Positions 38,315-47,497 of a stretch of DNA of 64,000 nucleotides are shown piece after piece. Source of the DNA: an uncultured Vampirovibrio sp. (lineage in GTDB: Bacteria; Cyanobacteriota; Vampirovibrionia; Gastranaerophilales; Gastranaerophilaceae); contig CAJUAL010000011.1 in NCBI GenBank assembly GCA_910584405.1, positions 1-64,000 on the forward strand, written 5' to 3'. The notes beneath the pieces are model-generated. The model worked only from the letters and a program-made list of their open reading frames with translations. It was not told the origin of the DNA and did not search any database. The position numbers were made by a program, and so were the translations under genes. Numbering within the stretch: position 1 is the first letter of the stretch; each line of letters opens with the position of its first letter.

Positions 38315-38811
38315 TCTAAAACTCCTGTAATTTCTTCAATAATTTCTTCTGATGTTTTATTATCTGTTGAGATTGTAAAGTGTGCAGATTCGTAGTTTTT
38401 CTCTCTTAGTTTTATAATTTCTTTTATTTTTTCTATACTCATATTACCACATAATAACGGGCGAGTGGTGTCATTTTGTATTCGGTCAAAAATAATTTCA
38501 GGTGTTGTTTTTAGGTAAACAGTTAATGCATTTTTGTTTAGAAATTCTCTTGTTTTGGTGTTTTCAAATGCGCCTCCGCCAAGTGATATGATTTGGTTTT
38601 CGTGTTTGAAAATTTTTTTTATCGTTTTAGCTTCAAGTTCGCGGAAATATTTTTCACCGTTTGTTTGAAAAATTTTTGTGATTGTTGTTTTTTCTTTTGA
38701 TTCAATATATGAATCAATATCGGCAAATTCAAGGTTAAACTTTTTACTCAAAAGTTTTCCGATTGTTGTTTTTCCGCTTCCCATCATTCCTGTTAAAACG
38801 ATTGTTTTCAT
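38311..38811 (-). CDS. aroK: Shikimate kinase
   Basis: Phosphorylates shikimate at the 3-position; 166 residues. P-loop GMMGSGKTTIGKLL (8-21), the shikimate-binding Asp in FADIDSYIE (about 34), GEKYFRELE, and ISLGGGAF (about 78-85) are present, with the lid Arg in DTTRPLL. It is first in the aroK-aroB unit. TATAAT lies 6 nt before the ATG with no Shine-Dalgarno. Confidence 0.95.
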   Translation of the reverse strand: MKTIVLTGMMGSGKTTIGKLLSKKFNLEFADIDSYIESKEKTTITKIFQTNGEKYFRELEAKTIKKIFKHENQIISLGGGAFENTKTREFLNKNALTVYLKTTPEIIFDRIQNDTTRPLLCGNMSIEKIKEIIKLREKNYESAHFTISTDNKTSEEIIEEITGVLE

Positions 38812-38817
38812 AAATGT

Positions 38818-38823
38818 ATTATA
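38818..38823 (-). promoter_or_regulatory. -10 box of a leaderless promoter (aroK)
   Basis: On the minus strand TATAAT, six nucleotides (ACATTT), then the ATG at 38811. Confidence 0.6.
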
Positions 38824-38890
38824 ACATAAATTTACCCTTTTGACTTATGAATATTGTAAGGTATTATTGATAAAAAGAGGTTAAAAATAA

Positions 38891-39676
38891 ATGTTTAAAA
38901 AACTGTTTGCAATAATGATATTGACTATTGTTTTATTCTGCGGATGCGGTAAAAAACAAGATCAAACGACTGTCAGTAAATTAAGTGAAATTATGTCAAG
39001 GGATAAGATTGTTGTCGGGGTTAAGACCGATGCTTATCCGTTTGGGTATATAGATAAAAAAGGTCATTATGCGGGATATGATATAACGCTTGGAAGAATT
39101 ATTGCAAAAGGTTTACTTGGAGATGAAAAGAAAGTTAAATTTATCCCGGTAACGGCATCTGACAGAATGATGAAATTATACTCTGATGAAGTCGATATGT
39201 TGATTGCAACAATGTCTGTTAATCCTAAGCGTCAGGAAATTTTGGATTTCTCAAATTCTTATTATACCGCAGGACAAAGCCTTTTGGTAAGACGCGGCAG
39301 CAGTGTTAAATCTATCAGAGATTTAAACGGCAAAAAAGCTATTATAGTTTTTGGTTCAACTGCGGAAAACAGTATTCGCGCAGCTGTTCCAAATGTTGGA
39401 ATTGTCGGGTATAAAACTTATCCTGAGGCTTATAAGGCACTAAAAGCAGGAAAAGCAGATGCAATTATTGCCGATGATACTATTCTGTTGGGATTTTCTT
39501 TAAATGATGAGAGTGTTGTTCTTTTACCTAAAAAGTATTCAAAAGAACCTTATGCTGTTGCGTTTAAAAAAGGTGATGAGTCAAAATCTTTAATAAAAGC
39601 GGTAAACAGTATAATTGATATTGAAACCAAAAACGGTAACTTAAAAAGGATTCGTAAAAGTTTCGGAATAAAATAG
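38891..39676 (+). CDS. Solute-binding lipoprotein (amino-acid ABC type, SBP family 3)
   Basis: Periplasmic or surface binding protein of 261 residues. A lipoprotein signal ends in the lipobox LFCGC (Cys 19). The mature part shows the family 3 pattern: IVVGVKTDAYPFGYIDKKGHYAGYDITLGRIIAKGL, MLIATMSVNPKRQEILDFSNSYYTAGQSLLVRRGS, and a C-terminal PYAVAFKKGDES. It probably binds a polar amino acid. No permease or ATPase gene is adjacent. The poly-G leader ORF of prepilin locus 3 begins 12 bp downstream with its own SD, so the two are likely on one transcript. Confidence 0.93.
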   Translation: MFKKLFAIMILTIVLFCGCGKKQDQTTVSKLSEIMSRDKIVVGVKTDAYPFGYIDKKGHYAGYDITLGRIIAKGLLGDEKKVKFIPVTASDRMMKLYSDEVDMLIATMSVNPKRQEILDFSNSYYTAGQSLLVRRGSSVKSIRDLNGKKAIIVFGSTAENSIRAAVPNVGIVGYKTYPEAYKALKAGKADAIIADDTILLGFSLNDESVVLLPKKYSKEPYAVAFKKGDESKSLIKAVNSIIDIETKNGNLKRIRKSFGIK

Positions 39677-39688
39677 AAAGGAGAAAAG

Positions 39689-39739
39689 ATGTTAAGAAAT
39701 AGAAATAAATTAGAATTTCGGGGGGGGGTAGCCCTTTAA
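39689..39739 (+). other. Leader ORF with 9-G tract, putative phase switch of prepilin locus 3
   Basis: AAAGGAG is followed by ATG 39689 and MLRNRNKLEFRGG, almost the same leader as at 25502. The frame crosses nine Gs (39720-39728) and stops at 39739. The prepilin frame is offset by 2 mod 3. With ten Gs the frame stays open through SPLKLFCRAFQA into FTLAEV. In the closed frame an upstream TAA at 39706 blocks any other start. Confidence 0.7.
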
Positions 39740-39771
39740 AGCTTTTCTGTCGTGCTTTTCAGGCATTCACT

Positions 39772-40452
39772 TTGGCGGAAGTATTAATTACCCTCGGCGT
39801 AATAGGTATAGTCGCCGCAATAACAATCCCCATAATTATTAGCTCATATCGAAGAATTGCGTACCCCACACAATTAAAAGCCATTTACAGTAAGCTTCTT
39901 GTTGCACAAAAAACTATTAATGATGAATACGGAACTCCTGATACTTGGCGGTTTTATCAATATACTGACGGAAATGAAGATAATTACACTTTAGAAATTA
40001 TAAACAGATATGCAACCCAGCTTTCTGCAGATTATAGAGGAAATATATATTTTAACCCTGATAAAATGGGTGCTCCGTCATCTGCTTTAATGTTAAACGG
40101 TAAACCTGCAAAAAATATTCCCGATTTTTATACAGTGAGCTATATTTATTCTTATGGACATATGTTAGTTATGAAAAACGGGGCTACAATTAATATACGT
40201 TTTGCTCAAGCACCCAGCGGTGGTAATCATTGGTCATTAATGTTAAATCATATTTATGCAGTTTTTATTATTGATATCAACGGTCTTTCAAAACCAAATA
40301 TTGTTGGGCGTGATATTTTTATGTTTAAACTTGTAGGCGGAAATAATTCAATAATTCCGTATCTGGATAATACCACAGATTGCAACAAACAGGGTGCAGG
40401 TTTATCTTGTTCCCGAAAACTTATTAAGGATGATTGGAGAATGAATTATTAG
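39772..40452 (+). CDS. Prepilin-like protein, poly-G phase-variable class, locus 3
   Basis: Pilin-like protein whose usable start is missing in the assembled frame. The first possible initiator (TTG 39772) falls inside the prepilin motif itself, A|FT-L-AEVLITLG, so the leader and cleavage site would be lost. The frame is open back to 39709, including codons for the Ala-1/Phe+1 site. Joining to ATG 39689 needs one more G in the tract, giving a leader of about 28 residues. The mature part has IDINGLSKPNIVGRDIFMFK and two C-terminal Cys. The stop interlocks with convergent cca (TTAG). Confidence 0.8.
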   Translation: MAEVLITLGVIGIVAAITIPIIISSYRRIAYPTQLKAIYSKLLVAQKTINDEYGTPDTWRFYQYTDGNEDNYTLEIINRYATQLSADYRGNIYFNPDKMGAPSSALMLNGKPAKNIPDFYTVSYIYSYGHMLVMKNGATINIRFAQAPSGGNHWSLMLNHIYAVFIIDINGLSKPNIVGRDIFMFKLVGGNNSIIPYLDNTTDCNKQGAGLSCSRKLIKDDWRMNY

Positions 40453-41537
40453 AGATATTTTTTAGCAATCTCAATTTCCTGCGCTTTAGTTAGTGCAGGA
40501 TTTTTTAATTTTTCTTTTAAAACATAATCAAAAATTTCAGAATATTTTGAAGACGGCGGAATCCCAATCTCTTGCAAATCTTTTCCTGTGATTTCTATTT
40601 TTATATTGCGTAAATTATCTAAATAATGCTTGACAATTTCAGGGTTAACTGTTGCAAACATTATTATTGATTCTAAATTGACACCTTCAAAGTTTTTGTA
40701 GATTTCAAAATCGGAATTTGTACTTTTTCCGATTAAGCTGTGAAAATCGTCAACTATTTTTTTCTCCTGTTTGGTTAACGGTAAATTTGAAATATCCGGT
40801 AGTAATCCTACATAAATTATCCAGAGAATTTCAGGTTTGTACTTAGTTATTAGATTTTCTATATTTACCTCAGGTAGCGTAAAATTACAAGGTGCGATAA
40901 GTTTATAAATTCCTTCATTTACAAATTTTTCAAACGCAGTCCATGAATTTAGGTTAAACGTTTCAACCAGTTCTTTTTTTAGTCGTTTGTATGACATATC
41001 GTAATTTATATTACTTAAATAGTTGTCTTGAAGTTTTTTTGTATGCTCATCAAATTCAAACCCAAAACGTACAGAAAATTTTAATCCGCGCACAATTCTT
41101 GTCGGGTCATCAATAAAACTGTTATCGTGTAAAACTTTTAGTGTTTTTGTTTTTATATCATCAATTCCGCCCGTATAATCAATTATTTCACCAGTCAACG
41201 TAGATTTAGCCAGCGCATTAATTGTAAAATCACGGCGCAAAATGTCTTCTTTTAAGCTGCATCCTATATCCCCAACAACAGGAAGATGCCCTTTTTGCGG
41301 GTAAGTTTCACATCTGGTTGAAGCTATATCAATTTCTTGCCCTGCAAGTTTAATTCTTACGGTTCCGAACGGTTCATTAATTTGTATAATTTCAGCATCA
41401 GGAATTGTTTTTGCAAATTCAATGGCATTACCAACATATGTTATGTCTATATCGAAACTTTTCCGATCGAGAAGTTCATCTCGAACAACTCCGCCGATAT
41501 AGTACAGATTTTTATCCTTTAGATTGATGATGCTCAT
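40449..41537 (-). CDS. cca: CCA-adding tRNA nucleotidyltransferase / poly(A) polymerase family
   Basis: Class II nucleotidyltransferase of 362 residues: YIGGVVRDELL (13-23), the catalytic FDIDITYVG Asp pair, FGTVRIKLAGQEIDIASTR (third acidic residue), then LRRDFTINALA, DYTGGIDDIKTKTLKVL and the DDPTRIVRGLKFSVRFGF helix that selects nucleotides. It maintains tRNA 3' CCA ends or adds A tails; sequence alone does not separate these. There is no HD domain. TAAAAT lies 6 nt before the ATG, so probably leaderless. Confidence 0.93.
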   Translation of the reverse strand: MSIINLKDKNLYYIGGVVRDELLDRKSFDIDITYVGNAIEFAKTIPDAEIIQINEPFGTVRIKLAGQEIDIASTRCETYPQKGHLPVVGDIGCSLKEDILRRDFTINALAKSTLTGEIIDYTGGIDDIKTKTLKVLHDNSFIDDPTRIVRGLKFSVRFGFEFDEHTKKLQDNYLSNINYDMSYKRLKKELVETFNLNSWTAFEKFVNEGIYKLIAPCNFTLPEVNIENLITKYKPEILWIIYVGLLPDISNLPLTKQEKKIVDDFHSLIGKSTNSDFEIYKNFEGVNLESIIMFATVNPEIVKHYLDNLRNIKIEITGKDLQEIGIPPSSKYSEIFDYVLKEKLKNPALTKAQEIEIAKKYL

Positions 41538-41543
41538 AGATTG

Positions 41544-41549
41544 ATTTTA
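41544..41549 (-). promoter_or_regulatory. -10 box of a leaderless promoter (cca)
   Basis: On the minus strand TAAAAT, six nucleotides (CAATCT), then the ATG at 41537. Confidence 0.5.
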
Positions 41550-41598
41550 GCGTAAAATAGTGTAAAATGAAAGAAGTATTATTTAAGAAGGTCAAATC

Positions 41599-44500
41599 AT
41601 GTTACAAGAAGCTACAAAAGCCTTAAATTCGGCATTTAATAACAGTTTTATCAAGAAATTGAGTCAATATCTTCATGATTGTGTGCGTGAAGAAGTTAAA
41701 AGTTCAACATTTAGAAACCTTAAAGGTGATAAAGATAACAAATGGATTTTCTTAAAAGAACAGGAAACGTTGCTAACTCAAGGACTTGATTATTTAAAAC
41801 TTGACGGAGCTAACCCTAATTTGACCGAACTTATGCTTCAAGGTGATTCTTCTGCCAGAGATAAATACTTAATCTATGGTTATATGTTTTTAGTTGGCAG
41901 AAACGGTAAATCCCGTCGTCATAACGAATTTTTGACTCCGCTTTTGTATGTTCCGTGTAAGCTTGAACGTAACGGGGTTAATATAAATTGTATCTTGCAA
42001 GATGATGTTCTTTCCCTTAACACTGGTGCGCTTGCTGCTTTGATGAAAAAAGGCGAAGATGATGATGAAGTGGATTTATTTTTGGAAGGAATTTTGGATG
42101 TTGTTCCTGATTTACCTATTACAAAAGAGAAAATGGATATTTTCCTGACTACTTTGAAATCTTTAATTCCTGATTTGGAAATCGCATCAGATTCATCATT
42201 AGATGTTGATGAAGATAATGTTTCAAAAGATGATGCACCTTCAAAAGATTTATCAGATATTCAAATAACAGGTGAAAATCTTGACGAGATTATTGATGAT
42301 CAAATTCAGGAACAAAAACAAAAAGCCGCTGTCGGTGATATTAAAAAGCTTTCCGTAACTTATCAAAGCGCAATTATTTTGACAAAAAGACCAGCAGTTA
42401 CTGCAGGCGTTTTGCATGAATTAATGCAAATTGCAGAAAAACCAAGCGGAGTCTTTAGAGAAACCACATTGAGTGTTATAAATGATGAGTATACTCAAAG
42501 TGCTGAAAAAACTTTTCCGTTAAAAGATTCAGAAGATACGTTCTATCCGATAACACCTTTAGCTTTGAGTGATTCACAGGAACGTGTTATAAAAAATGTT
42601 GAAAACAGTAAACTTATAGCAGTTCAAGGTCCTCCGGGAACCGGTAAATCACAAACTATAGTTAACCTTGTAGCTCACTTAATCGCTAACGGTAAAACGG
42701 TTCTTGTTGCTTCTCGTATGGATAAGGCGGTTGACGTTGTTGCTGACAGACTTAATGCTTTAGGTGCGCCGTATTTGGCTTTGCGCGCAGGCAGATTGAA
42801 TTATCAAAAACAATTGAGTCTGCAATTGCAAGAACTTGCGTCAGGTAAATTTGCATTAGATGATGATGTGGAAGATTTTATTTTTGCAGATGTGAAAGAT
42901 ATGCATAAACACCTTGACTGTATGCGTGAAACAGAAGACAAATGCGAAAAAATTATTAAAATGGAAAAAGCCTGGCATGATTTGAAAGATGAGATTAAAG
43001 AGCAATCTTTAAGTGTCGGTGAGCTTGAATATATTAAACGTCCGCTTAAAAAATCAGAAATTGATAATGTTAACGATGTTATTAAAGCTTTGAGCGATAA
43101 TATGGAAAAATCAGGATTTTTCGCATCTTTTGCCAATATGTCAAGTTTAAGACAATTAAAGAAAATTCTTGATATAAAAGATTTTGATGTTGAACCTGAA
43201 AATCTCGACAGACTTAAGGTTGAGCTTGATTTTGTTACTCAAAAATGGAAATTGCGCAAGATTGAATCAGATATTCAAAAGACAGGCAATCTTCATGTGA
43301 TGATGGAACAAATTCGTCAAATGAAAAGAAAACAAGGACCTTTAGCAATAAATATCTTAAAAAGTACAAGAAGAGAAGCTTTAAAAGCACTCTTGCGCGA
43401 TGCTAAAAAAGTCAGAAGAATCAAAATTCATTCAATGGCACTTGTTGAACGTAAAAAGAAAAAATCCGATTCAATCATGGAAGTTGAAGATTTTAGACCT
43501 TTATTAGATGCGTTTCCTTGCTGGTGTGTAACGACTTATGCCGTATCGGATTCACTTCCTCTAAAACCGGGGATGTTTGATGTTGCAATTATTGACGAGG
43601 CTTCTCAATGTGATATTGCAAGCTGTTTTCCTATTATGTATCGTGCAAAAAGAACGGTTGTTGTCGGAGATGATAAGCAGTTACCGCACCTATCTTTCTT
43701 GGAAAAAGCTAAAGAACAATCTTTCTTAAGCCAATACGGAATCCCTGATAAATATCAGTTGATGTGGAGATTCAGAACTAATTCAATGTTTGACTTGGCG
43801 GATTACTACTCAATGAATTCTGTTATGCTTGATGAACATTTTAGAAGCTTACCTCCGATAATTAATTTTTCTAATAAAGAGTTTTATAGTGACAGAATCC
43901 GTGTTATGAAAATGGATAATCCTGATGATTGCGCTATTGATATAATTAATGTTCCTGACGGTAAGGTTGATATGGATGCGACAAGAAATCTTCCTGAAAT
44001 TGAATCTCTTGTTAAGACTTTACACGAAATTATTATAGAAGATGAACGTAAAAATCCTGATAAACCAGTTTCTATCGGTATAATTTCACCGTTTAGAGCT
44101 CAGGTTGAACAGTTAAAAATTTCTGTGCCTAAAGTTTTATCAGATTATATGATTAAAAAACACAAAATTGAAATAGGTACAGCGCATACATTTCAGGGTG
44201 ATGAAAGAGACATTATCTTAATGTCTTGGGCTTTTGCAAATAATTCTTACCCGCAAAGTATTACCTTCTTGCAAAAACCGAACTTGTTTAACGTTGCGAT
44301 AACCAGAGCAAGAAGCAAGTGTATAAACTTTGTATCTCATGATTTAGACACAATGCCTGACGGCCATTTCAGACATTACGTTTCTTATCTGAAACAATAT
44401 AAAGAACGTCAGGAAGCGTTAAAAAACAATGAAATAGATGAAAATATTTATAAAAACGCTCTAGAACGCGAGATTGCAGATGAAATCAGAAAACTTGAAC

Positions 44501-44733
44501 ATAAAGTTCAGGCAGGTGTTGAAATAGCAGGTTTGAGTGCGGATTTAGTTGTTGATAACAAATTTATTGTTGAAATCGACGGGCTTGATGATAACAAAAA
44601 ACTTCATCATATGTCTAATATGAGAAAACAAGCAATACTTGAACGATGCGGATTTAAAGTTAAACGTATAACTTACCGCGAATGGCAGTATTCTCAAAAA
44701 GCTTGTCTTGACAGAATTTTGACACTGGATTAG
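41599..44733 (+). CDS. SF1 helicase (UPF1/DNA2-like) with C-terminal PD-(D/E)XK nuclease domain
   Basis: Protein of 1044 residues. The helicase core has Walker A VQGPPGTGKSQTIVNL (about 344), Walker B IIDEASQCD (about 665), GDDKQLPHL, DEHFRSLPPIINF, TAHTFQGDERDIILMSWA (motif V) and FNVAITRARSKC (motif VI). The N-terminal 300 residues are a non-catalytic region with an acidic linker. Residues about 955-1044 (LEHKVQAGVEIAGLSADLVVDNKFIVEIDGL...ILERCGFKVKRIT) resemble a Vsr/DUF559-type nuclease with D...E-x-D. Such fusions occur in repair and in phage defence. AAGAAGG precedes the ATG. No defence partners flank it. Confidence 0.88.
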   Translation: MLQEATKALNSAFNNSFIKKLSQYLHDCVREEVKSSTFRNLKGDKDNKWIFLKEQETLLTQGLDYLKLDGANPNLTELMLQGDSSARDKYLIYGYMFLVGRNGKSRRHNEFLTPLLYVPCKLERNGVNINCILQDDVLSLNTGALAALMKKGEDDDEVDLFLEGILDVVPDLPITKEKMDIFLTTLKSLIPDLEIASDSSLDVDEDNVSKDDAPSKDLSDIQITGENLDEIIDDQIQEQKQKAAVGDIKKLSVTYQSAIILTKRPAVTAGVLHELMQIAEKPSGVFRETTLSVINDEYTQSAEKTFPLKDSEDTFYPITPLALSDSQERVIKNVENSKLIAVQGPPGTGKSQTIVNLVAHLIANGKTVLVASRMDKAVDVVADRLNALGAPYLALRAGRLNYQKQLSLQLQELASGKFALDDDVEDFIFADVKDMHKHLDCMRETEDKCEKIIKMEKAWHDLKDEIKEQSLSVGELEYIKRPLKKSEIDNVNDVIKALSDNMEKSGFFASFANMSSLRQLKKILDIKDFDVEPENLDRLKVELDFVTQKWKLRKIESDIQKTGNLHVMMEQIRQMKRKQGPLAINILKSTRREALKALLRDAKKVRRIKIHSMALVERKKKKSDSIMEVEDFRPLLDAFPCWCVTTYAVSDSLPLKPGMFDVAIIDEASQCDIASCFPIMYRAKRTVVVGDDKQLPHLSFLEKAKEQSFLSQYGIPDKYQLMWRFRTNSMFDLADYYSMNSVMLDEHFRSLPPIINFSNKEFYSDRIRVMKMDNPDDCAIDIINVPDGKVDMDATRNLPEIESLVKTLHEIIIEDERKNPDKPVSIGIISPFRAQVEQLKISVPKVLSDYMIKKHKIEIGTAHTFQGDERDIILMSWAFANNSYPQSITFLQKPNLFNVAITRARSKCINFVSHDLDTMPDGHFRHYVSYLKQYKERQEALKNNEIDENIYKNALEREIADEIRKLEHKVQAGVEIAGLSADLVVDNKFIVEIDGLDDNKKLHHMSNMRKQAILERCGFKVKRITYREWQYSQKACLDRILTLD

Positions 44734-45734
44734 TTTTTAGTATTTTTATGTCTGAAACTTTTGCCGCCATTATAATTTTCATCTTCTTCATGAACATTAA
44801 ATCTGGTATAAGTTAACAGTGCATCAGGTAAACCTGCAACAATTAATATTCTTTCAAACAAATCAATTACATGAGCATGATGTTTACTTGGAAGGTATTC
44901 CGGAGATAATGTCAGTGAAATTATCTGAGGTCTGATATTTTTCTTATCAATGGTTTTCATTATGGAAAGAAAAGTTTTATCAAGTTCTTTCGGCGTCTTG
45001 TTGATTACAAAATCTTCCCCTGTATCAAACCCTGAATTACTCATATAATCTGCGTCAATACTTAAGAATACATCTTTTCCTTTAAAATCGGGAAGAGTTT
45101 CTTCCGTGCAGGTTATTAGTGTAACTTCTTTGAACTTTGTTTTGTCTTCAAATAATAAATGATTATATTCATAACCTTCTACATACTCATTCATTAAAGA
45201 ATTTTTAGGATTAATCAGAAATTTTTGAGTATAAGATTTCACGGTTAACGGCAGGAACAAAAAACTTACCATATCAGGTTTAAATACATTTCCAAAAACT
45301 GGTATTCCCCAAGCAATATCTATACCGTCATGTTCACCAAAATCATATCTTAACCTTAAATCAAGGGCTTCTTCTTTTGGCATAACCCAGTATACTGTAT
45401 CAACATTATCGTTTTTTGCTATATATTCGTTAATCCAATCTTCAATTTGAGCGCCTTTTTCTTTATAAATTCTTCTGTTAACGTAGATATCACTGTGTGT
45501 ATCAAAGTTTATAAGAATTGAAGGAGGCTTTATTCCTTGTTTTTGAGCGTATTCTATTACATCTAATGCTTGGTTATGGTCAATGTTTGCGTCAATAATT
45601 CTGGCGTTTTGAACAACTCTTGCAATATATTTGTCGGGGCTTAGGTCGGAATTTTTTATAAAAAATACTGTCCCAGAGCATATAATTATTAATATAAACA
45701 AAATTATTGTCGAAATTATTATTTTGCGTTTCAT
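44730..45734 (-). CDS. Membrane-anchored UPF0489-like (arginase-fold) protein
   Basis: Protein of 334 residues with one N-terminal membrane helix (about 4-27) and the rest presumably outside the cytoplasm. SILINFDTHSDIYVN gives a D-x-H-x-D metal motif and DVFLSIDADYMS a second acidic cluster. Together they resemble the arginase/deacetylase-like fold of the UPF0489 family, whose function is not settled. The His-rich C-terminal region (PSKHHAHVIDLFERIL) could add ligands. GGAGGAAA precedes the ATG. The stop interlocks by 4 bp with the helicase gene. Confidence 0.75.
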   Translation of the reverse strand: MKRKIIISTIILFILIIICSGTVFFIKNSDLSPDKYIARVVQNARIIDANIDHNQALDVIEYAQKQGIKPPSILINFDTHSDIYVNRRIYKEKGAQIEDWINEYIAKNDNVDTVYWVMPKEEALDLRLRYDFGEHDGIDIAWGIPVFGNVFKPDMVSFLFLPLTVKSYTQKFLINPKNSLMNEYVEGYEYNHLLFEDKTKFKEVTLITCTEETLPDFKGKDVFLSIDADYMSNSGFDTGEDFVINKTPKELDKTFLSIMKTIDKKNIRPQIISLTLSPEYLPSKHHAHVIDLFERILIVAGLPDALLTYTRFNVHEEDENYNGGKSFRHKNTKN

Positions 45735-45859
45735 TTTTCCTCCAAGCTTTCTTTTATTTTAGGTTTAATTATAAATAAGGTCAAATACTTATTAATTTTA
45801 CAAAGATTATTTTTCGGCTAAGATAAAAATAACAGTTGAGATATAAAGAGGTTTAAAAA

Positions 45860-47185
45860 ATGAAAAAGGTTTATATAGAAACAATGGGCTGCCAGATGAA
45901 TAAGTCTGATACTGAGCGTATGCTTGGTATGTTATCAAATTTTGATTATGTTGAAACGAAAGAGCCAAAAGAAGCGGATTTACTTATGGTAAACACTTGT
46001 TCGATTAGACAGCTAAGTGAAGATAAAGCTTTTAGCTTAATCGGAACTTGGGGTAAGTGGAAAAAGTCAAGACCTGAGATTATTATAGGTTTTTGCGGTT
46101 GTGTAGCTCAACAGAAGGCACAGGAAATTTTTAAACGCGCACATTATGTTGATTTTGTATTGGGAACACATAAGATATATTCTTTGCCTGAAATTATAAA
46201 AGCTGTACAGAACGGTGAAAAGGTTTGCGAATGTGAAGAAACTCACGCAACTGAGGATGAAAAGGCAGTAAAATATGAGATAAATCGTGTAAAATCTGTT
46301 AATGCTTGGATTCCGATAACGGAAGGCTGCAATAATTTCTGTACATATTGTATTGTACCTTACACAAGAGGCAGAGAACGTTCAAGATTACCTGAAACGA
46401 TTTTGAAAGAAGTTAATGATGCATTAGCTTCAGGTTTTAAGGAAATTACGTTAATCGGACAGAATGTAGACAGTTACGGTAAAGATTTCAAGGACAGAAA
46501 ATACAGACTTGCGGATTTGTTGAGAGAGGTTAACGCGATTGAAGGTAAGTTTAGAATCCGTTTTGTAACATCTTATCCTACTGATATTACAGATGAACTT
46601 ATTGAAACCGTTGTAAAACTTGATAAAGTTTGCGAGTATTTTCATATTCCTATGCAGTCAGGAAGCAGTGCTGTTTTAAAACGTATGAACAGACGTTATG
46701 ACAGAGAAACTTATTTTGAAATTGCTAATAAGGTTAGAAAAATGGTTCCTGATGTTACTATAACAAGTGATTTTATTGCAGGATTTCCGGGGGAAACCGA
46801 AGAGCAATTTGTTGAAACTCTAACGGCAATGGAAGAAATCGGACTTGATTATTCTAATACGGCAGCATATTCTCCACGTGAAAAAACGGTTGCTGCTCGC
46901 TGGGTAGATGAATATATTGATGAAGATACGAAGTTTAAACGTCTTGCAAGATTGAATGAACAGAACAGAAAATGTTGTCTTAAGTCAAATGAAAAATTCA
47001 TAGGTCGAGAGATGGAAGTTCTGATTGAAAATTTTGAAAACCATAAAGGTAAAAATGTAATAACAGGAAGAACACGTAATAACAAAATTGTTCACATTCC
47101 GTACGATAAAGATTTAACGGGTGAATTTGTTAATGCGAAAATTACATCTGTAAAAACCTGGTATTTAAAAGGTGAGTTGTTATAA
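45860..47185 (+). CDS. miaB: tRNA-2-methylthio-N6-dimethylallyladenosine synthase MiaB
   Basis: Two-cluster radical-SAM methylthiotransferase modifying A37 of tRNAs; 441 residues. Auxiliary cluster Cys lie in ETMGCQMNKSDTERM (Cys 11), LMVNTCSIRQ and GFCGCVAQQ. The radical-SAM motif is CNNFCTYCIVPYTRGRERSR, followed by LIGQNVDSYG, PMQSGSSAVLKRMNR and DFIAGFPGETEEQF. A C-terminal TRAM-like domain (MEVLIENFENHKGKNVITGRTRNNKIVHI) ends it. AGAGG precedes the ATG. Confidence 0.96.
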   Translation: MKKVYIETMGCQMNKSDTERMLGMLSNFDYVETKEPKEADLLMVNTCSIRQLSEDKAFSLIGTWGKWKKSRPEIIIGFCGCVAQQKAQEIFKRAHYVDFVLGTHKIYSLPEIIKAVQNGEKVCECEETHATEDEKAVKYEINRVKSVNAWIPITEGCNNFCTYCIVPYTRGRERSRLPETILKEVNDALASGFKEITLIGQNVDSYGKDFKDRKYRLADLLREVNAIEGKFRIRFVTSYPTDITDELIETVVKLDKVCEYFHIPMQSGSSAVLKRMNRRYDRETYFEIANKVRKMVPDVTITSDFIAGFPGETEEQFVETLTAMEEIGLDYSNTAAYSPREKTVAARWVDEYIDEDTKFKRLARLNEQNRKCCLKSNEKFIGREMEVLIENFENHKGKNVITGRTRNNKIVHIPYDKDLTGEFVNAKITSVKTWYLKGELL

Positions 47186-47187
47186 CT

Positions 47188-47418
47188 TTACGAAAGAACG
47201 TTAACTTTATTACCCATAGCAAGTTGTCTGATAATCTTATTTTGATTATCGATGATTGTTTGTTGATTTTTCAGAACTTCTTCAAGCGCAAAGTTATTTG
47301 AAATAGCTACTTTTGTTGCATTTCTTCCGCTATCCCACATGAATGGTTTAAGTTTAACCTTTTGTTGGATGTCTTTTAATCTTGGTTTTGTTAATTCTGT
47401 TTTAATTTCGTTAATCAT
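47188..47418 (-). CDS. Small hypothetical protein
   Basis: 76-residue protein behind a strong AAAGGAG. It has a basic N-terminal half with several Lys-Pro and Lys-Leu pairs and a C-terminal helix (LEEVLKNQQTIIDNQNKIIRQLAM), probably a short coiled coil for oligomerisation. No family recognised. It lies between convergent miaB and co-directional pheA. Confidence 0.75.
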   Translation of the reverse strand: MINEIKTELTKPRLKDIQQKVKLKPFMWDSGRNATKVAISNNFALEEVLKNQQTIIDNQNKIIRQLAMGNKVNVLS

Positions 47419-47497
47419 ACACTAACTCCTTTGTTGCTTTAAAACTTATTTTTTTGATTTTTTGTTAGTATATGAAGTTTTATTAAATATAAGGCTT

